Notes: generated by a model from the letters alone, not told the origin. A stretch of 64,000 nt of DNA from Sorangium cellulosum So0157-2 (GCF_000418325.1 NC_021658.1:3982001-4046000); one strand, 5' to 3'. Positions 18,097-27,607 are shown, counted from the first letter of the stretch. Made by a program: numbers and translations.

Positions 18097-20454
18097 ATGC
18101 GCTCGCTCCCGAAGCTCCTCGGCCTGCTCGGAGGCATCTGCGCGGCGGCGGCCTGGCCGACCGAGGCGCTGGCCATCACGGCCAGCGTCGCCGACCGCGC
18201 GTCCTCGGTCGCCGGCGCGGCCGTCACGTTCGACCTGACGATCGGCGACGCGGTCGGCCCCGTGCAGGTGCGCTGGGACATGGGAGACGAGACACGCACC
18301 GAGTTCACGGTCGACGACGTGCAGCAGGTGCACACCTACGCCGCTCCCGGCCACTACCCGGTGCTGGCGACGGTCAAAGACGATGTCGGGTTCACCAGCG
18401 TCTCGTTCGTGCACACGGTGCATCGGCCGCTCGTCACGGGCAGCGCGGCGGGCTCGACCGACCTCGTGTACGACCCGCAAAACGCGAAGGTCTACACGGC
18501 CAATTACGAGAACGACAGCGTGAGCGTGCTCGACGCGAGCGCGCTGACCAAGGTCGCGGAGGTGCCGGTGGCGCGCGGCCCGGTCGGGCTCGCGCTCACC
18601 GCGCAAGGCAAGCTGTGGGCGCTGCACCGCGACGCGCACTCGGTCTCCATCATCGATACCGCGTCGCTCTCGGTGGAGCGCGAGATCGCGCTGCCGTACG
18701 CGTCGCAGCCGATGGGGCTCGCGATCAGCCCGACCGGGGACGCCGCGTACGTGACGCTGATGGCGGTCGGAAAGGTGCTGAAGCTGGACGTGGCGAGCGG
18801 CGCCGTCGTGGCCGAGCTCTTGCTCGGCGGTACGCCGCGGGGCGTCTCGGTGTCGCACGACGGCTCGCAGATCTACGTCACGCGCTTCATCTCCGAGGAC
18901 ACCCACGGCGAGGTGGCGCGCATCGACGCGGCGACCTTCCAGGTGAGCACGCGCTTCGCGCTCGCCGCGGACACCACGACGGAGGACACCGATCAACAAG
19001 GGCGTGGCCTGCCGAACTACCTGTTCTCGGTGGGGCTCTCGCCCGACGGCTCGTTCGCGTGGGTGCCGGGCAAGAAGGACAACATCTTTCGTGGTCCATT
19101 CCGCGATGGGCTCGACCTCACCGACGACAACACGGTGCGGCCGCTCGTGGCGCTGCTGAACCTCGCGGAGGGCTCCGAGGACGTCGCGCGGCGCATCGAT
19201 CTCGACGATCGCAACCTGCCGAACCAGGTCGTGTTCACGCCGCTCGGCGACTACGCGTTCATCAGCGTCGCCGGCTCGGCCCTGGTGGAGGTCCGCGACG
19301 CCTACACGGGCGAGTTCGTGACCGCGCTGAAAGAGACGGGCTTCGCGCCGCGCGGCCTGGCGCTGACCGAGACCGACAAGCTGTTCGTGCACGCGTCGCT
19401 CAGCCGCGCGGTGACGGTCTACGACGTCGCCGACATCGTGAGCTCGCACGACCTCATCACCAAGAAGCTGGTCGAGATCCCGACCGTCGCCGTGGAGAAG
19501 CTCGACCCGCAGGTCTTGCGCGGCAAGCAGCTGTTCTTCAACTCGGCCGATATCCGCATGAGCGACCAGGGCTACATCAGCTGCGCGTCGTGTCACTTCG
19601 ACGGCGCGGAGGACGGGCGAGTCTGGGACTTCGGCAGCGCGGGGGAGGGGCTCCGCAACACCGTCTCGCTGCTGGGGCGGCGCGGCACGGGCCACGGCAA
19701 CGTCAACTGGAGCGGAAGCTTCGACGAAATCCAGGACTCGGACGACAACATCCGCCACCTGTTCGGCGGGAAGGGGTTCCTGACCGCCGAGCAGCTCGCC
19801 GTGGGGACGGTCGGCGCGCCGCGCGGAGACAAGAAGGCCGGCCTGAGCCCCGAGCTCGACGCGCTGGCGGCGTTCCTCGGCTCGCTCGACACGTACCGGC
19901 CGAGCCCCTTTCGCGACCCCGACGGCTCGCTCACGGAAGACGGCGTCGCGGGGCGCGCCATCTTCAAGCGCCTGGGCTGCGACTTCTGCCACACGGGGCC
20001 CGACGGGACCGACAGCGCGCGCGGCAAGCTGCACGACGTGGGCACCGTGAAGCCGTCCTCCGGGATGCGCGCCGGTGAGCCGCTGCTCGGCATCGACACG
20101 CCGACGCTGAACGGCGTGTGGGAGACCGCGCCGTACTTGCACGACGGCTCCGCGCCGACGCTGCGCGACGTCCTCGTGACGGTCAACCCCGACGATCGCC
20201 ACGCCTTCATCAGCGGGCTCAGCGAAGCCGAGCTCGGGCAGCTCATCGCCTACGTGCTGCAGCTGGACGGCACCGTCGACGCGGGGCCGAGCGACGGCGA
20301 GGCGCCGAGCGCGGCGCCGAGCGAGGCCGGTGGCTTCTTGGGCCTGGGCTGCAGCGCGACGGGCGGGCCTGCCGAGCGCCGCGCGCCGCTCCTGGCCTTC
20401 GCGCTCATTGCCGGTTGGATGACGTTCGGCGCCCGCCGCAGGAGGCCGTCATGA
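18097..20454 (+). CDS. Exported PKD / YVTN beta-propeller / di-heme cytochrome c protein with MYXO-CTERM-like tail
   Basis: This 785-residue protein has a signal peptide (to about residue 27, TEALA), then a PKD-like domain (~28-105, VRWDMGDETRTEF with HTYAAPGHYPV). A seven-bladed YVTN-type propeller follows (~110-450, VYTANYENDSVSVLD, GLALTAQGKLWALHRD). The C-terminal part has two CxxCH haem sites, CASCH (~490) and CDFCH (~630), as in MauG-like or di-haem peroxidase-type cytochromes. The last 40 residues read GLGCSATGG, a hydrophobic helix and then RRRR, matching the MYXO-CTERM sorting pattern. It starts 3 bp after the preceding stop. I infer an envelope electron-transfer or oxidase protein; the substrate is unknown. 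Confidence 0.87.
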   Translation: MRSLPKLLGLLGGICAAAAWPTEALAITASVADRASSVAGAAVTFDLTIGDAVGPVQVRWDMGDETRTEFTVDDVQQVHTYAAPGHYPVLATVKDDVGFTSVSFVHTVHRPLVTGSAAGSTDLVYDPQNAKVYTANYENDSVSVLDASALTKVAEVPVARGPVGLALTAQGKLWALHRDAHSVSIIDTASLSVEREIALPYASQPMGLAISPTGDAAYVTLMAVGKVLKLDVASGAVVAELLLGGTPRGVSVSHDGSQIYVTRFISEDTHGEVARIDAATFQVSTRFALAADTTTEDTDQQGRGLPNYLFSVGLSPDGSFAWVPGKKDNIFRGPFRDGLDLTDDNTVRPLVALLNLAEGSEDVARRIDLDDRNLPNQVVFTPLGDYAFISVAGSALVEVRDAYTGEFVTALKETGFAPRGLALTETDKLFVHASLSRAVTVYDVADIVSSHDLITKKLVEIPTVAVEKLDPQVLRGKQLFFNSADIRMSDQGYISCASCHFDGAEDGRVWDFGSAGEGLRNTVSLLGRRGTGHGNVNWSGSFDEIQDSDDNIRHLFGGKGFLTAEQLAVGTVGAPRGDKKAGLSPELDALAAFLGSLDTYRPSPFRDPDGSLTEDGVAGRAIFKRLGCDFCHTGPDGTDSARGKLHDVGTVKPSSGMRAGEPLLGIDTPTLNGVWETAPYLHDGSAPTLRDVLVTVNPDDRHAFISGLSEAELGQLIAYVLQLDGTVDAGPSDGEAPSAAPSEAGGFLGLGCSATGGPAERRAPLLAFALIAGWMTFGARRRRPS

Positions 20455-21863
20455 AGTACCTTCCGAGCCTGTGCCTGGCTTCGCTGCTGCTGTCGGGCTG
20501 CGTCGTCGGCGAGATCGGCGAGGAGCTCGCCACCGACCAGGCGACGATCGACTGGGACACGCTGCCGCCCGTGAGCGCTCCCGACCCGGAGCTGTGGAGC
20601 CTGCCCACCCGCGAGGCGCAGTACCGCGCGTTCTGCGCCACGCCGCGCGGCGACAGCTTCTTCCGGGCGGTGTGCGCCGCGCCGCGGCCGAACATCACTG
20701 ACTTCGCCAGCTTGCTCCGGGTCGCGAAGCTCGACGAACATCGCGCCTTCGCGCTCACCGGCAACTCCACCTCGCTCGTGAAGCGGGCCGTCTCGGCCGT
20801 CAATCCGCGCATCATCATCTTTCCGCGCGTGTCCGAGATGCGCGAAAAGCCGGCAGAGATGACCGCGCTCGGCTTCGTCCGCGGCGAGCCCTTCGTCGAG
20901 ATCGCGAGCCGCGATCTCTCGACCGGCGACTACAACTTCTACCTGTTCACGTTCGAGCGGCAGTGTGACTACGACGGCGGCTGCGATCTCGCGAGCCTGC
21001 TCACCGAGGAGGTAGAGCACGGCTGGACCGCGTTCAGCATTTACAGCGAGGAGGACGTCGAGAATACGTCGTTCGACTGTCGATCGTGCCACCAGCCCGA
21101 CGGCCACGGCACGAGGAAGATCTTGCGCATGCAGGAGCTGGAGTTCCCCTGGATGCACTGGTTCCCGCAGCGGTTCGTGCAGCGCACCGAGTCCGATCGG
21201 GTGCTCACCTCGCAGTTCGCGGAAGCCCACGCGCACGACGCGCAGTACGGCGGCATCCCCATCGCGACCATCCAGAATGCCATCGACGAGGGCAGCGGCG
21301 CGCACCTCGAGGCGCTGCTCGTCGCCGAGGGCCAGTCGGCGCAGCCGAACGCGTTCGACCCGCGCATCGAGGCCGAGATCAAGGCCGGCCCGTCGAGCCC
21401 GACCTGGGAGGCGCAGTTCGCCGTGTCGCTGGCGGGGGACTCGATCTCGGTGCCTTACCCGCTCGTGGACGTGACGGAGCCCGCGCTCCGCGCGGAGCGG
21501 ACCCGGTCCTACCTCGACGTGGTGACGGGGGCGGCCCCGCGACAATCCCTGCTCGATTCGCGCGACCTCTTCTCCGCGGACGCGAAGGTGAAGCTGGGCC
21601 TGGTGCCGCCGCCGGGGGCGAGCGGGCGCGCCGTGCTCACGCAGCTCTGCTCGCGCTGCCACGATGGTCGCGTGGACCCGGCGCTGAGCCGCGCCAGGTT
21701 CAACGTGAAGAACCTGGACGGCATGTCGCGGGAGACGAAGGACGCGGCCATCCTTCGCTTGCAGGAGCCGGCGACCTCGCCGCTGCGCATGCCGCCCTGG
21801 CGCGCCGCCGACCCTCTGCCGCCCGCGGAGCTCGCCGCGGCCATCGAAGAGCTGCGCAAGTAG
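20451..21863 (+). CDS. Lipoprotein with two c-type haem motifs
   Basis: This 470-residue protein has a lipoprotein signal (LCLASLLLSGC, lipidated Cys at about residue 17). It contains two CxxCH sites, CRSCH (~218) and CSRCH (~402); the second lies in a short cytochrome-c-like C-terminal domain ending in MPPWR. The middle has no recognised domain. The ATG overlaps the stop of the upstream cytochrome gene (ATGA), so the two are translationally coupled. I infer an outer-membrane-anchored electron-transfer partner of that protein. Start choice is firm because of the overlap and the signal peptide. Confidence 0.83.
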   Translation: MKYLPSLCLASLLLSGCVVGEIGEELATDQATIDWDTLPPVSAPDPELWSLPTREAQYRAFCATPRGDSFFRAVCAAPRPNITDFASLLRVAKLDEHRAFALTGNSTSLVKRAVSAVNPRIIIFPRVSEMREKPAEMTALGFVRGEPFVEIASRDLSTGDYNFYLFTFERQCDYDGGCDLASLLTEEVEHGWTAFSIYSEEDVENTSFDCRSCHQPDGHGTRKILRMQELEFPWMHWFPQRFVQRTESDRVLTSQFAEAHAHDAQYGGIPIATIQNAIDEGSGAHLEALLVAEGQSAQPNAFDPRIEAEIKAGPSSPTWEAQFAVSLAGDSISVPYPLVDVTEPALRAERTRSYLDVVTGAAPRQSLLDSRDLFSADAKVKLGLVPPPGASGRAVLTQLCSRCHDGRVDPALSRARFNVKNLDGMSRETKDAAILRLQEPATSPLRMPPWRAADPLPPAELAAAIEELRK

Positions 21864-21890
21864 CGCTGTCGACCGTCGGCCGACGAAGCG

Positions 21891-22529
21891 CTACGCCGTC
21901 AGCGACTCCGCCTGCGCCGCGGCCACCCACTCGGCGAGGCCCGGGTGCCGCCACATCGTCTCGGCGTACTCCGCCGCGGCGCCCGTGAGCGGGACCGCGT
22001 ACGTGCGGAGCCGCGTGACCACCGGGGCGAACATGGCGTCGGCGATCGTGAAATGCCCGAACAGGTACTCTCCCTTGTCGCGGTGCGCCGCCCGGCACTC
22101 GTTCCAGATCGACGTCACGCGGCTGATGTCGGCGTCCGCCGCCGCGTCGTGCGCGATCGGGGCGATCTCCCGGCGAAGATCCATGGACATGGCGCTCCTC
22201 AGCGCCGCGAACCCGGAGTGCATCTCGCTCGACACCGACCGGGCCAGCGCGCGCGCAGCGCGATCGGCCGGCCAGAGCCGCGCCTCGGGGAAGAGCTCGG
22301 CGACGTACTCGCAGATCGCGAGGGAGTCCCAGAGGACGAGATCGCCGTGCCGCAGCGCCGGGACGCGCCCCGACGGCGAGCGCCGGAGGAGCGCCTCGCG
22401 CGAGCCCGGCTGATACAGCGCGATGACCTCCTCCGAGAACGGCGCGCCCGTGTGCTTCAGCGCGAGCCAGGCGCGGAGCGACCATGTCGAGTACGTCTTC
22501 GTACCAAGATACAGGACCAGCGGTTCCAT
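21891..22529 (-). CDS. Glutathione S-transferase family protein
   Basis: This 212-residue protein has an N-terminal thioredoxin-like domain (LVLYLGTKTYSTWSLRAWLALKHTG, then the cis-Pro loop SGRVPALRHGDLVLWDSLAICEYV) and an all-helical C-terminal domain (HFTIADAMFAPVVTRL). It probably conjugates or reduces electrophiles with glutathione. ATG 22529 has GGGAGG four bases upstream. It follows the ABC exporter gene by 50 bp in the same direction, so it may be the last gene of the biosynthetic operon; alternatively it is an unrelated neighbour with its own promoter. The substrate cannot be deduced. Confidence 0.9.
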   Translation of the reverse strand: MEPLVLYLGTKTYSTWSLRAWLALKHTGAPFSEEVIALYQPGSREALLRRSPSGRVPALRHGDLVLWDSLAICEYVAELFPEARLWPADRAARALARSVSSEMHSGFAALRSAMSMDLRREIAPIAHDAAADADISRVTSIWNECRAAHRDKGEYLFGHFTIADAMFAPVVTRLRTYAVPLTGAAAEYAETMWRHPGLAEWVAAAQAESLTA

Positions 22530-22579
22530 GACACCTCCCGTCGGCTCGCCGCCCCGCGACGAACGCGGCGGGTTCTATC

Positions 22580-24220
22580 TCATGCGCTGGCGCGCGTCTC
22601 GTCCGAACGCGCCGCCGGCGCCTCGCCCACGAGCTGACCGAAGTCCATCTTGATCACGCGATCCGCCAGTCCGAAATACTTCTCATCGTGGCTGATGACG
22701 ATGATCGTCTTGCCGCTCGACCGGAGCTCCGCCAGGATCTGGCGGTAAAAGACGTCCTTGAACACGGGATCCTGGTCCGCCGCCCACTCGTCGAACAGGT
22801 AGATCGGCCGGTCCTCCAGGTACGCCGTGAGCAGCGCGAGGCGCTTTCTCTGCCCCTGCGACAGCGACGTCGTCGAGAGCGCGCCCCCCTCGACAGACAC
22901 CTTGTGATCGAGCTGCAGGCGAGAGAGATACCCCCGCGCACGCCGGGTGAGCTCCGGAGAGTCGAGCCCGATCAGGCGCTCGAACAGGTGGAAATCGAAG
23001 AACACCACCGAGAAGAGCTGCCGGTAGGCCTGCCGGTTCTCGTCCGTGATCGCCTCGCCGTCGAGCCGGATCTCGCCCGCCTCGGGCGTGTACAGGCCGG
23101 TGATCAGCTTCGCCAGGGTCGTCTTGCCGCTGCCGTTGCCGCCGACGAGGAAGATCAGCTCGCCGCGCCGCACGGTGAGGTGGATGGGGCCCAGCGTGAA
23201 GCTGTCGTCCTTGCCCTCGGACCGGTAGGCGTGGGTGACCCCGGCGAGCTCCAGCCGCTTCCACTTCTCGGGGAGCGGGGCCGGCGCCTCGGCCTCGCCC
23301 GCGTCGACCGCGAGGCCCGCGCCGAGGTCCTCGACCTTCTGCACGGCGATGCCCGCGCGGCTCAGGGCCGGGAGCGAGCCGATGAGGACCTGCATCGGCG
23401 TCATCAGGTAGAGGAGGATGATCGCATAGCCGACGAGCGTCTCCGCGCTCGCCACCTGGAAGAGCGGCAGGACGAAGAGCGTCACGCCGATGATGGCGAA
23501 CACCATCCCCTGGCCCCACCCGTTCGCGGCGGTGAGCGCGACCATGCCGCGCAGGTTGCTCGCGTGGACCGCCCCCGCCTCCTCGTCGAGCGACGTCGCG
23601 AGGAACGCCTCGCGGCGCCGCGCGTGGAGCTTCAGCTCCTTCACGCCGCGCGTGAGCGCGCGGAACGTCTTCATCAGCTCGTCGGTCGCCTCGCGCGCGC
23701 GGCGGAAGTGGCGAGTCGCCCGGCTCATCGGGAGCTGGTACCCGACGACGCCGAGGACGATGAGCGCGACCACCGAGGCCAGCATCACCGGCGACAGCCA
23801 CCCCAGGTAGAGGAGGCCGCCGACGACGATGACCAGGTTGATGCAGATGATCGGGATGTGCTGCAGCGTGGCGGTGATCACCGGGACATCGTCCGTGAGC
23901 ACCGTGAGCATCCGCGGCGGGCCGATCTCCTCGAGCTGGCGGAGCGGGGCGCCGAGGATCTTGCGGCAGATCTTCACCCGGAGATCGAAGAGCGCGCCCT
24001 GGCTGAGGCGCGTGAGCAGGATCTCCGAGTGGTACCGGGCGAACGGGAGCAAGAGGCAGACGGCGGCGAAGCCCCACATCACCGCGCCGCGCTCGCCCTG
24101 GAGCGCCTGGTTGATCAGCACGAGCAGCGCCGTGTTGCAGGCGCCGCAGAGCACCCCCGCGATGACCGCGAGGACGAGGATCCGCCGGGAGTAGCCGGCG
24201 ATGAAGGAGATGAGCTTCAT
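22580..24220 (-). CDS. Cyclic-peptide-type ABC exporter (fused permease and ATPase)
   Basis: This 546-residue half-transporter has an N-terminal six-helix membrane domain (about 1-330, starting FIAGYSRRILVLAVIAGVL) and a C-terminal ATPase domain. Walker A is FLVGGNGSGKTTLAKL, the signature is LSQGQRKRLALL, and Walker B is PIYLFDEWAADQDPVFK. The DEWAADQDP form is characteristic of the SyrD/PvdE/YojI-like peptide-export branch that accompanies NRPS loci. The ATG overlaps the hypF stop by 4 bases, so it is part of the operon and most likely exports the lipopeptide product. Confidence 0.92.
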   Translation of the reverse strand: MKLISFIAGYSRRILVLAVIAGVLCGACNTALLVLINQALQGERGAVMWGFAAVCLLLPFARYHSEILLTRLSQGALFDLRVKICRKILGAPLRQLEEIGPPRMLTVLTDDVPVITATLQHIPIICINLVIVVGGLLYLGWLSPVMLASVVALIVLGVVGYQLPMSRATRHFRRAREATDELMKTFRALTRGVKELKLHARRREAFLATSLDEEAGAVHASNLRGMVALTAANGWGQGMVFAIIGVTLFVLPLFQVASAETLVGYAIILLYLMTPMQVLIGSLPALSRAGIAVQKVEDLGAGLAVDAGEAEAPAPLPEKWKRLELAGVTHAYRSEGKDDSFTLGPIHLTVRRGELIFLVGGNGSGKTTLAKLITGLYTPEAGEIRLDGEAITDENRQAYRQLFSVVFFDFHLFERLIGLDSPELTRRARGYLSRLQLDHKVSVEGGALSTTSLSQGQRKRLALLTAYLEDRPIYLFDEWAADQDPVFKDVFYRQILAELRSSGKTIIVISHDEKYFGLADRVIKMDFGQLVGEAPAARSDETRASA

Positions 24221-26607
24221 GGACGATCGGGGGTGGCGGGGCGCTCTCCCCGCGCCGGCGCGGCGTCGCGCGCGCGGGCGGCGGCGACGAGGATCTGCCC
24301 GAGCGAGATGCCGCCGTCGTTCGGCGGGACCAGCCGGTGGCAGTGCGGCGCGAGCCCGTCCCGCGAGAGGCGCCGGAGCGCGTTGATCACGACGAACTCG
24401 TTCATGAAGACACCGCCGCTCATGACCACGCGGCGCACGTCGTACCGCTGGGCCAGGCGCAAGCACACGTTAGCGATCACATCCACCACCGTCGAGTGGA
24501 ACCGGCGGCTGAGGTGCGCGGGCGTGGCGCCAGGCTCCTCGATGGCGCGCAAAAGATCGCGCACGAGCGGCCGGTAGTCGACAACGAGCCGGCCGTCCCG
24601 CTCCTCGATCCCGTAGTCGAGCGGGGGCGCGGTGCCGAAGTCCCGCTCGAGCAGCGCCTCCAGCTCGATGGCGGCCTGCGCCTCGTACTCGACCTCGTGG
24701 CAGACGCGGAGCAGCGACGAGACGCCGTCGAACAGCCGGCCCATGCTCGTCGTCGCCGTCGCGTTCAGCCGCCGCTGCGCCATCTTCACGAAGACGTCGC
24801 GGCGCTCCTCCGGGATGTCCGCGAGCGCCGGGACGCGGACCCCGCCGAGCTCGTCCCCGAACGTCTCCACGAGCAGCGAGATGGCGACGCGGATGGGCTC
24901 CTTGACCGCCTTGTCGCCGCCGAGGAGGTACATAGGCCGGAGGTGCCCGGCGCGCACGAAATCGCGGTAGTCGCCGACCAGGAACTCGCCGCCCCAGATC
25001 GTGTTGTCGAGGCCGTAGCCCGAGCCGTCGAAGATGACGCCGATCACCCGCTCGTTCAGCCCGTTCTCCGCCATGCACGCCGCCATGTGGGCGTGGTGGT
25101 GCTGCACCGTCGTGATCTGCATACCGCTCCGGTCCTTCGCCGCGCGGGTGGAGCGGAACGCCGGGTGCATGTCGCAGGCGACCGTGTCCGCCTGCACGGA
25201 CAGGAGCCGCTGGACGTGCGACGAGCAGTCGACGTGGGCGCCGAACGTCGAGTCGTTCTTCAGGTCGCCGATGTGCTGGCTGATGAAGACCTGGTTGTCC
25301 TTGCCGACGGCGACGGTGGTCTTGAGCTCGCCGCCGAGGGCGACGACGGCGCCGACGCCCTGGGACAGGTGGATCGGGTACGGGGCATAGCCGCGCGAGC
25401 GCCGGATGAAGGAGAGGAGCGGGCCGTCGAGGCCCTCCGCCTCGGTGAGCCGGACGACCGAGTCGTCGACGCGGGTGCGGATGTCGCGGTCGTGCAGGAC
25501 GAAGTAGTCCGCGATGTCGCGCAGCTGCGCGAGCGCCGTGTCGTTGTCGAACGCGATCGGGTGTCCGGACAGGTTGCCGCTCGTCATGACGAGGACGTCG
25601 AGCGCCGGGTCCTCGAGCAGGAGGTAGTGCAGCGGCGTCGAGGGGAGCATGACGCCGAAGCTCGGGTTCCTGGGGGCGACCGCGTCGGGGAGGGAGCCGG
25701 GCCGCCGGCGCAGGAGCACGATCGGGCGCTGCCGGCTCTCGAGCAGCGCCCGCTCGGGCGGGCTGAGCGCGACATAGCGGCTCGCCGCCTCGCAGTCGGC
25801 CACCATGATCGCGAACGGCTTGGCGTCGCGGCGCTTGCGCCGTCGCAGCTCCCGCACGGCCGCCTCGTTGCGGGCGTCCGCGACGAGGTGGAAGCCGCCG
25901 AGGCTCTTGACCGCGAAGAGCGCGCCCTCGCGCAGCCGGGCGATCGCGAAGCGGACCGGATCCTCGGCGGCGATCGGGGCGCCGAGCCGATCGGTGAGCG
26001 TGAGCCGGGGGCCGCACGCGGGGCACGCGTTCGGCTGGGCGTGGTAGCGCCGATCCTCGATGTCCTCGTACTCCCGCGCGCAGGCGGGGCACATCGGGAA
26101 GCTGCGCATCGTGGTCTGCGACCGGTCGTACGGCATCTCGCAGATGATCGAGTAGCGCGGCCCGCAGTGGGTGCAGTTGATGAACGGGTAGCGATGCCGG
26201 CGGTCCGCCGGGTCGCGCAGCTCCCGCAGGCAGTCGGCGCACACGTCCGAGTCGGGCGGGATGAGCGTGTCCGTGTAGCGCAGATCGACGCTGCCCTTGA
26301 TGTGGAAGTCGTCGTACCGCGGGGCGGGCTCGGCCACCGCCTCCTCGCGGACGGCCGTGATCCGGGCGAGCGGCGGCGGCGACTCGACGAGGGCGCGCAG
26401 GAACGACTGGATCTCGGCGTCGCCGGCCTGCAGCTCGAGCAGCACGCCCTGAGAGTCGTTGAGGACCCAGCCGCGCGCGCCGACGGCGCGCGCGAGCCGG
26501 TGCACGAACGGCCGGAAGCCGACGCCCTGGACGATGCCCGAGACCCGGAAGCGGCGGGTCACGAGCGCCGGCTGCGGCTCAGCAGAGTCGCGGGAGTTCG
26601 GCTCCAT
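24217..26607 (-). CDS. hypF: HypF-type carbamoyltransferase inside an NRPS operon
   Basis: This 796-residue protein has every HypF domain in order: an acylphosphatase-like domain (~17-105, SGIVQGVGFRPFVHRL), two zinc fingers with four CxxC pairs (~120-200, CADC, CTHC, CPAC, CPAC), a YrdC-like domain (~205-390), and a Kae1-like carbamoyltransferase domain with HHHAHMAACMAE, FDGSGYG and SGGVFMN. Known HypF makes carbamoyl-adenylate from carbamoyl phosphate and ATP and passes the carbamoyl group to the C-terminal Cys of HypE. ATG 26607 overlaps the hypE end by 29 bases; an in-frame ATG at 26637 is possible. No hydrogenase, hypC or hypD gene is in the window, and the flanking genes are NRPS and exporter genes, so a role in natural-product tailoring is inferred. 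Confidence 0.95.
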   Translation of the reverse strand: MEPNSRDSAEPQPALVTRRFRVSGIVQGVGFRPFVHRLARAVGARGWVLNDSQGVLLELQAGDAEIQSFLRALVESPPPLARITAVREEAVAEPAPRYDDFHIKGSVDLRYTDTLIPPDSDVCADCLRELRDPADRRHRYPFINCTHCGPRYSIICEMPYDRSQTTMRSFPMCPACAREYEDIEDRRYHAQPNACPACGPRLTLTDRLGAPIAAEDPVRFAIARLREGALFAVKSLGGFHLVADARNEAAVRELRRRKRRDAKPFAIMVADCEAASRYVALSPPERALLESRQRPIVLLRRRPGSLPDAVAPRNPSFGVMLPSTPLHYLLLEDPALDVLVMTSGNLSGHPIAFDNDTALAQLRDIADYFVLHDRDIRTRVDDSVVRLTEAEGLDGPLLSFIRRSRGYAPYPIHLSQGVGAVVALGGELKTTVAVGKDNQVFISQHIGDLKNDSTFGAHVDCSSHVQRLLSVQADTVACDMHPAFRSTRAAKDRSGMQITTVQHHHAHMAACMAENGLNERVIGVIFDGSGYGLDNTIWGGEFLVGDYRDFVRAGHLRPMYLLGGDKAVKEPIRVAISLLVETFGDELGGVRVPALADIPEERRDVFVKMAQRRLNATATTSMGRLFDGVSSLLRVCHEVEYEAQAAIELEALLERDFGTAPPLDYGIEERDGRLVVDYRPLVRDLLRAIEEPGATPAHLSRRFHSTVVDVIANVCLRLAQRYDVRRVVMSGGVFMNEFVVINALRRLSRDGLAPHCHRLVPPNDGGISLGQILVAAARARDAAPARGERPATPDRP

Positions 26608-27607
26608 AGAGCTCCTCGAGCAGGGTTTGGGTGCCATCGGGCTCGATCATCGAGACGGCCGGCGCCGGGGCGCTCTTGACCTCTCCGATGACCGCCGCGT
26701 TGCGGCCGTACGGGTGCGCGCGGAGGATCCCGAGCACGTCGCCCGCCTTGTCCGCCTCCACGAAGAGGCAGAGGCACCCCTCGTTGGCGAGGTGGATGAG
26801 GTTGATGCCGAGCATGTCCGCGGCCATGACGGCCTCCGGCAGCACGGGCAGCGCCGCGCGCGCGAACGAGAGCTCCGCGCCCGAGGCGCGGGCGAACTCG
26901 TGCAGGACGGCGCACAGGCCGCCGCGGGTCACGTCGCGGATCGCCGTGACGGCGCCCTGGGGCACGCCCCGGAGGACGGCGTCGATGAGCCCGTTCAGCG
27001 GCGCGCAGTCGCTCTGCACCCGCTTCTCGAAGCCGAGCCCCTCGCGCACCGAGAGCAGGTGGATCGAGTGGTTGCCGAGCTGCCCGCTCACGATGATCTT
27101 GTTGCCGGGCCGCACGGCGCGGCTCACGAGCGGCGGGCGCTCGAAGACGCCGACGCCGGTCGTGTTCATGAAGAGCCGGTCGGCCTCGCCCTTGCCGACG
27201 ACCTTCGTGTCGCCGGCGACGATCTTCACGCCCGCCTCCCTCGCCGCGTCGCGCGCCGACTCGAGGGCGCGGATCAGCGAGGCGATGGGGAAGCCGGCCT
27301 CGATGATGAGGCCCAGGGTCAGGTAAAGCGGCCTCGCGCCGCTGACCGCGAGATCGTTGACCGTGCCGCAGACGGCGACCTTGCCGATATCGCCGTTGCC
27401 GAAGAACAGCGGCGTGACCACGAACGAGTCCGTGGTCATGGCGATCCGGCCCGCGGGCACGTCGAGGATCGCGCTGTCCTCCATCGCGCCGATGTACGTG
27501 TCGCCGAGCGTCGCGGCGATCCGCTCGACGAGCTCCCGGCTCAGGCGGGCGCCGGTCCCGTGGTCGAGGACGACCTCTTCGTTCTCTCTCGCGTGTTCTT
27601 TGGTCAT
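26579..27607 (-). CDS. hypE: HypE-type carbamoyl dehydratase inside an NRPS operon
   Basis: This 342-residue protein is close to canonical HypE. Visible signatures are VVLDHGTG and DSAIL near the start, TTDSFVVTPLFF, GDIGKVAVCGTVNDLAVSGA, AGDTKVV, RDVTRGGL and the C-terminal PRLC with a terminal Cys (residue 342). In known HypE that Cys receives a carbamoyl group from HypF and is dehydrated with ATP to a thiocyanate, the donor of cyanide to hydrogenase iron. One change is ANEGC where ANEGK is usual. ATG 27607 has GGAG six bases upstream. With no HypC/HypD acceptor nearby, the cyano group may go to the NRPS product; that is inference. Confidence 0.95.
   Translation of the reverse strand: MTKEHARENEEVVLDHGTGARLSRELVERIAATLGDTYIGAMEDSAILDVPAGRIAMTTDSFVVTPLFFGNGDIGKVAVCGTVNDLAVSGARPLYLTLGLIIEAGFPIASLIRALESARDAAREAGVKIVAGDTKVVGKGEADRLFMNTTGVGVFERPPLVSRAVRPGNKIIVSGQLGNHSIHLLSVREGLGFEKRVQSDCAPLNGLIDAVLRGVPQGAVTAIRDVTRGGLCAVLHEFARASGAELSFARAALPVLPEAVMAADMLGINLIHLANEGCLCLFVEADKAGDVLGILRAHPYGRNAAVIGEVKSAPAPAVSMIEPDGTQTLLEELYGAELPRLC

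Noticed and set aside
24217..27607. Hydrogenase maturation locus
   Set aside because: hypE and hypF are present, but no hypA, hypB, hypC, hypD or hydrogenase subunit lies within the window, and both flanks are NRPS-type genes.
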